The position numbers were made by a program, and so were the translations under genes. From Centroberyx gerrardi (lineage: Eukaryota; Chordata; Actinopteri; Beryciformes; Berycidae), in the NCBI RefSeq assembly GCF_048128805.1, contig NC_136004.1, positions 20,188,284 to 20,252,283 of the forward strand: DNA of 64,000 nt, written 5' to 3'. The notes below the pieces were generated by a model. That model was not told where the DNA came from, did not search any database, and saw only the letters and a program-made list of their open reading frames with translations. Of this stretch, positions 60,939 to 64,000 are shown piece by piece (the stretch's first letter is position 1; each line of letters opens with the position of its first letter).

Positions 60939-61703
60939 AGTTGCACACATGAATGCACGTATGTTCTTGTGCACACAGTGCTCACATGTACACGTGCACA
61001 CGCTCGTACTTTTCTCACCACTACACACACACACAGACAATCACACAATCGATCTTGTGTAATTCTCAGTAAGCTGATGTTGTTCCTAGGTTCAGTGGTT
61101 TCCGTGATATTTCAGTTGTACCTTCATGGGTGTCAGTTGGGTAGGGCAAGGTGCAGCTCATAATGAATTAGCCTGAGTGAGTCCAAATTTCATCTTGTAG
61201 TTTTTATCATTTTAATGGAGAGCAAAGATCAAACAAAATTTTCACCAGGAATTTATCTGGAAGCCATCCAGCATCCAGGGCCAATGTTCCCTCTAAACTG
61301 ATTGTTTGATGATCTACGTCTAATAATTTCTCACATTGACCATATAATATCAAATCATCTTGTCTGTCATCGGACATCTCTTCACTTAGAAATGTACTCA
61401 ATATAAATGGGTTTGGAAAATATATATGCAGGGATTTTGCCATACTGACACCCCAGTGTACATGTAGCAGTATTAACATACACACAAGCACACACACACA
61501 TTCTGAAAGATTCATACAGTTGCATTAACACTCTATGAAGGAAGATTAGACCTATATATTGCTTTTTTCAATACTGTTGTTGCAATTCATTAATTAATTT
61601 AGTCCTGGATTAGCTTTAGCTTTTAAGCCTGGTATCTCATAATATACAATGTCCAAATTATTTCCCAGTTTACTTTCAACCATTGGAAGAAAAATATAGT
61701 TGT

Positions 61704-61930
61704 TAATATGATTGAAAACTTACAGTGCAGCTGGAGCGCACGTCTCCAAACCAGGTTTTATGCGCTCCTGGTTAGTCTTGTGCATTAACCTAACAAATTT
61801 TTGTTTGTTTGTTAAATATGAGGGGGTTTTTTTTACAGCCAGAAGCCCTTGATATTTTAGCCTCTATATTGCAAGAAGTTAGTCAGCGGTTAGTCAGTGT
61901 TTTGATAAACAGAAAATCTGCTAATTAGGC
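61704..61930. repeat. Diverged repeat copy A
   Basis: AATATGATTGAAAAC, CTCCAAACCAGGTTTTATGC, GGTTAGTCTTGTGCATT, AGTCAGTGTTTTGATAAACA and CTGCTAATTAGGCT occur in the same order as in 63056-63225, with about 70-80 percent identity by eye. The family is not identified. Confidence 0.55.
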
Positions 61931-62305
61931 TTTATTCTGTGTAATTAAGAGCTTACTGACAAAATTTGTTTATCTGAACCAAAAAATGTTTTTTTAGCAA
62001 ACTCAAAAGATGACTTTTACCTCTCCTTTCTGCTTTCAGCCAGGCTTGCTAATTGGTCTTTTCTTTTGTGCAAAACCACATCTAACTCATTACAGGGAAC
62101 TGAGCTCATTTCTGTGAATCTCGTGTGCTCTCTTCTGCATATTCGGCTTCGTATATCAGTGTTTCTGAGAAGTATGCAAGGAGGGCAGTGCGATGAACTG
62201 GTGACATTTATTCATTACTGACGACTACGTCGTCTGACGGGTCTAAGTTTCCTAGAACACACTCATCTCTATCAGTCTTGGTAACCCCACTAGCGCTCAG
62301 TGCTG

Positions 62306-62306
62306 A

Positions 62307-62334
<28 letters not shown>
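62306..62334. repeat. (TG)n microsatellite
   Basis: About 13 TG units ending in GCGTG. Confidence 0.9.
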
Positions 62335-62337
<3 letters not shown>

Positions 62338-63055
62338 TCCCACATCCTCCATGGATGCCACAGACAGATTGAGGTGATCAGTGCTCTACTAGGTGCCTGT
62401 ACTCTATGTAGGCATATCAGACAAGTTAGAGGAGTGTAGAGAAGCGGTTGCCAAACTTCTCTGTGGAGAATTTAAAAATATATATATTTTGGCATTGACT
62501 TTCACAGGATTTTGAGACAGCCGATATAAAAAACAAGACAAAACTTTTACCATAGTAAAAGTGTAGCCTATAATCTCATATTCAACCCATTGGGTTGTCT
62601 GGCACCAGCACAGAACTGCAAGCTGTGATACTTCTGTTTGACAAAACCTCATAATCATTGCAAAGGAAATCCAAGACCGAGGGCCAGATAGCTGCCCTCC
62701 ATGTGTTTAAGCCTGAGCCAATACAATTGACAGTTGAATGATTTGAAATAGCAGGAGAGGAGCTTCATTAAAATATCTCACTGTGGGAGGCCTTTAACAT
62801 TGTTTTTACACCGTGGCATGCTGGATCTGCTATCTGAGGAAATTAGGCTACTAGCTACTTTCACAATAGGAAGAGGACCAGCACAACTCACTTCTCTCAT
62901 CTGCTGTGCTGTAGCCTTAAGAGGCAGATGAGAATCTCTCTGAAAGATTCATACAAAATTAATCACTGTTTGAGAGAGGATTGTTGATATCTTTGTTTTT
63001 TTTGTTGTAATTTTGGAAACCTCCATGAGTGAATTTGCCTTAGTCAGTTATGTAA

Positions 63056-63225
63056 ATATGATGGAAAACGTAGTTACAAAGCATATGGAGAGCATGTCTC
63101 TGAACCAGTATTTATGTGTTTCCAATTAGTCGTGTAATGTCCTGTGTAGGGTGATTTGGTTTGCAGTTTATTAACATTAGTAAGTAGTAGTCCATCAGTG
63201 TTCACCAAACAGCAACTGCACTAAC
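63056..63225. repeat. Diverged repeat copy B
   Basis: AATATGATGGAAAAC, CTCTGAACCAGTATTTATGT, CAATTAGTCGTGTAATG, CATCAGTGTTCACCAAACAG and TGCACTAACTAGGCT match copy A (61704-61930) in order and orientation, about 1.35 kb away. Confidence 0.55.
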
Positions 63226-63677
63226 TAGGCTGCAGATCTTGCAAGTTAATCACAGCAAGACATGTTTATTTTAGGAGACTAAGAGTAAGGTGTGCCCAAA
63301 GAAAGAAAACCATTTCTGTCCTACCAACTATGGAGGAAGACCTTGGTGTGTCTTGTATTTCTGTGGGTGACGCAAGCAACAGGTGCCACAGTCTGGCAGT
63401 GGAGAGGTGAAAACAATGCCAGCTGCTCCAGATCACCGTAGTGTCAGTTGAAGCAGTGCAGCCATAATATAAATGCATTTAAAGAGGAACAAATGACTCT
63501 TTACAAATATGGCAAGAATTGTTAGCAAAAAGTCTACACTAGCCATGATCTAGGCAGTGCTGTATGCTGGTCACTGGCTAGCAACCTCAGCCTGGTAAAA
63601 AAGTAAAGTTGTTACATGGGGCGATTAAAAGTTCACCCACATCAACACAGGGGGCGCTGATCAGTTTTAAACATGCA

Positions 63678-63711
63678 GCGTAATGAAACTCATTGATGAG
63701 TTTCATTACGC
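63678..63711. repeat. Perfect inverted repeat (16-bp arms, 2-nt spacer)
   Basis: GCGTAATGAAACTCAT, spacer TG, then ATGAGTTTCATTACGC: a perfect hairpin or cruciform of 34 nt. It lies in non-coding sequence of the presumed sh2b3 intron. Confidence 0.97.
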
Positions 63712-63952
63712 CCAACCTGAAATCAGGGAAAGCACAGTGAGATGTGTCGGGAACTGTGATTTTAAGGTCAAGGTCTCATCTGCCGCATGAGGCTTACTGC
63801 ACCACCCATCAGGAACGCTACTAAAATGTCAGTGTGTGTAAGTGTGTGTGTTTGGACTGCGCACACACACGTTTCTGAGTCTCTCCAGAGACCAGTTTGG
63901 TAACCCTGCCGAGTCTAAGGTCAGTCCAACACGCACACATGAGCATGTGTAC

Positions 63953-63981
63953 ACACACACACACACGCGCGCGCGCGCGCC
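63953..63981. repeat. (CA)n(CG)n alternating tract
   Basis: ACACAC directly continues into seven or more CG dinucleotides, a strong Z-DNA-forming sequence, at the right edge. Confidence 0.92.
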
Positions 63982-64000
63982 CCGGACAGCGTTGGCTATG

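Larger units (their letters stand above)
49429..64000 (+). other. sh2b3 intron (partial, at least 14.5 kb)
   Basis: After the donor at 49429 I found no segment matching the remainder of the PH domain or the SH2 domain on the plus strand, so the window probably ends within this intron. Mammalian SH2B3 also has a very long intron here. Contents are TG/CA microsatellites, transposon fragments, an unidentified diverged repeat pair and a perfect hairpin near the end. Short unrecognised exons cannot be excluded. Confidence 0.65.

Overview
The window is nuclear DNA of a teleost fish. The evidence is four vertebrate genes with intron-exon structure, teleost-style interspersed repeats (L2 and RTE/Rex3-like LINEs, tRNA-derived SINEs, hAT and PIF/Harbinger DNA transposons) and very dense (CA)n/(TG)n microsatellites. 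No bacterial, organellar or viral genes were seen, and no CRISPR array.

Layout. (1) 1-2830: the 5' end of hsd17b4 on the minus strand (three coding exons and the promoter; the rest lies beyond the left edge). (2) 2830-13000: a repeat-rich intergenic stretch with a decayed RTE-type LINE (about 4440-5640), a decayed L2-type LINE (about 6680-7600) and a layered nest of DNA transposons. In the nest, a PIF/Harbinger-like element (9496-12419) sits in a minisatellite and itself contains a complete non-autonomous hAT element (10072-11468) and a short inverted-end repeat (11579-11803). (3) 13879-19123: prr16 (Largen), two coding exons, plus strand. (4) 19124-28140: intergenic, microsatellite-rich, with one SINE and a few regulatory-looking sites. 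(5) About 28140-30719: pheta1 (sesquipedalian; endosomal PH-domain protein), plus strand, with two probable 5'UTR exons and a single coding exon; its upstream region carries an exact CLEAR-type palindrome. (6) 30720-48189: probably the intergenic region plus 5' intron of sh2b3, with a tentative first non-coding exon near 34500-34832. (7) 48220-49428: the large first coding exon of sh2b3 (LNK), plus strand. It covers the dimerization domain through the start of the PH domain. The rest of the window (49429-64000) appears to be one long intron; the remaining PH and SH2 exons were not found.

The genes do not form an operon or a single pathway. hsd17b4 acts in peroxisomal beta-oxidation, prr16 in cell-size and translation control, pheta1 in endosome-to-Golgi recycling, and sh2b3 as an adaptor dampening cytokine-receptor/JAK signalling. 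Their arrangement is informative: from memory, HSD17B4-PRR16 is a human 5q23 neighbourhood and PHETA1-SH2B3 a human 12q24 neighbourhood. The window therefore spans a junction between two ancestral linkage blocks, or an assembly join. I did not find a wholly new biological system. The most interesting items are the datable transposon nest with an internal empty-site reference, the CLEAR palindrome at pheta1, the enlarged sh2b3 first exon with a coding GGA repeat, a perfect 16-bp-arm hairpin at 63678-63711, and an unidentified diverged repeat pair at 61704 and 63056.
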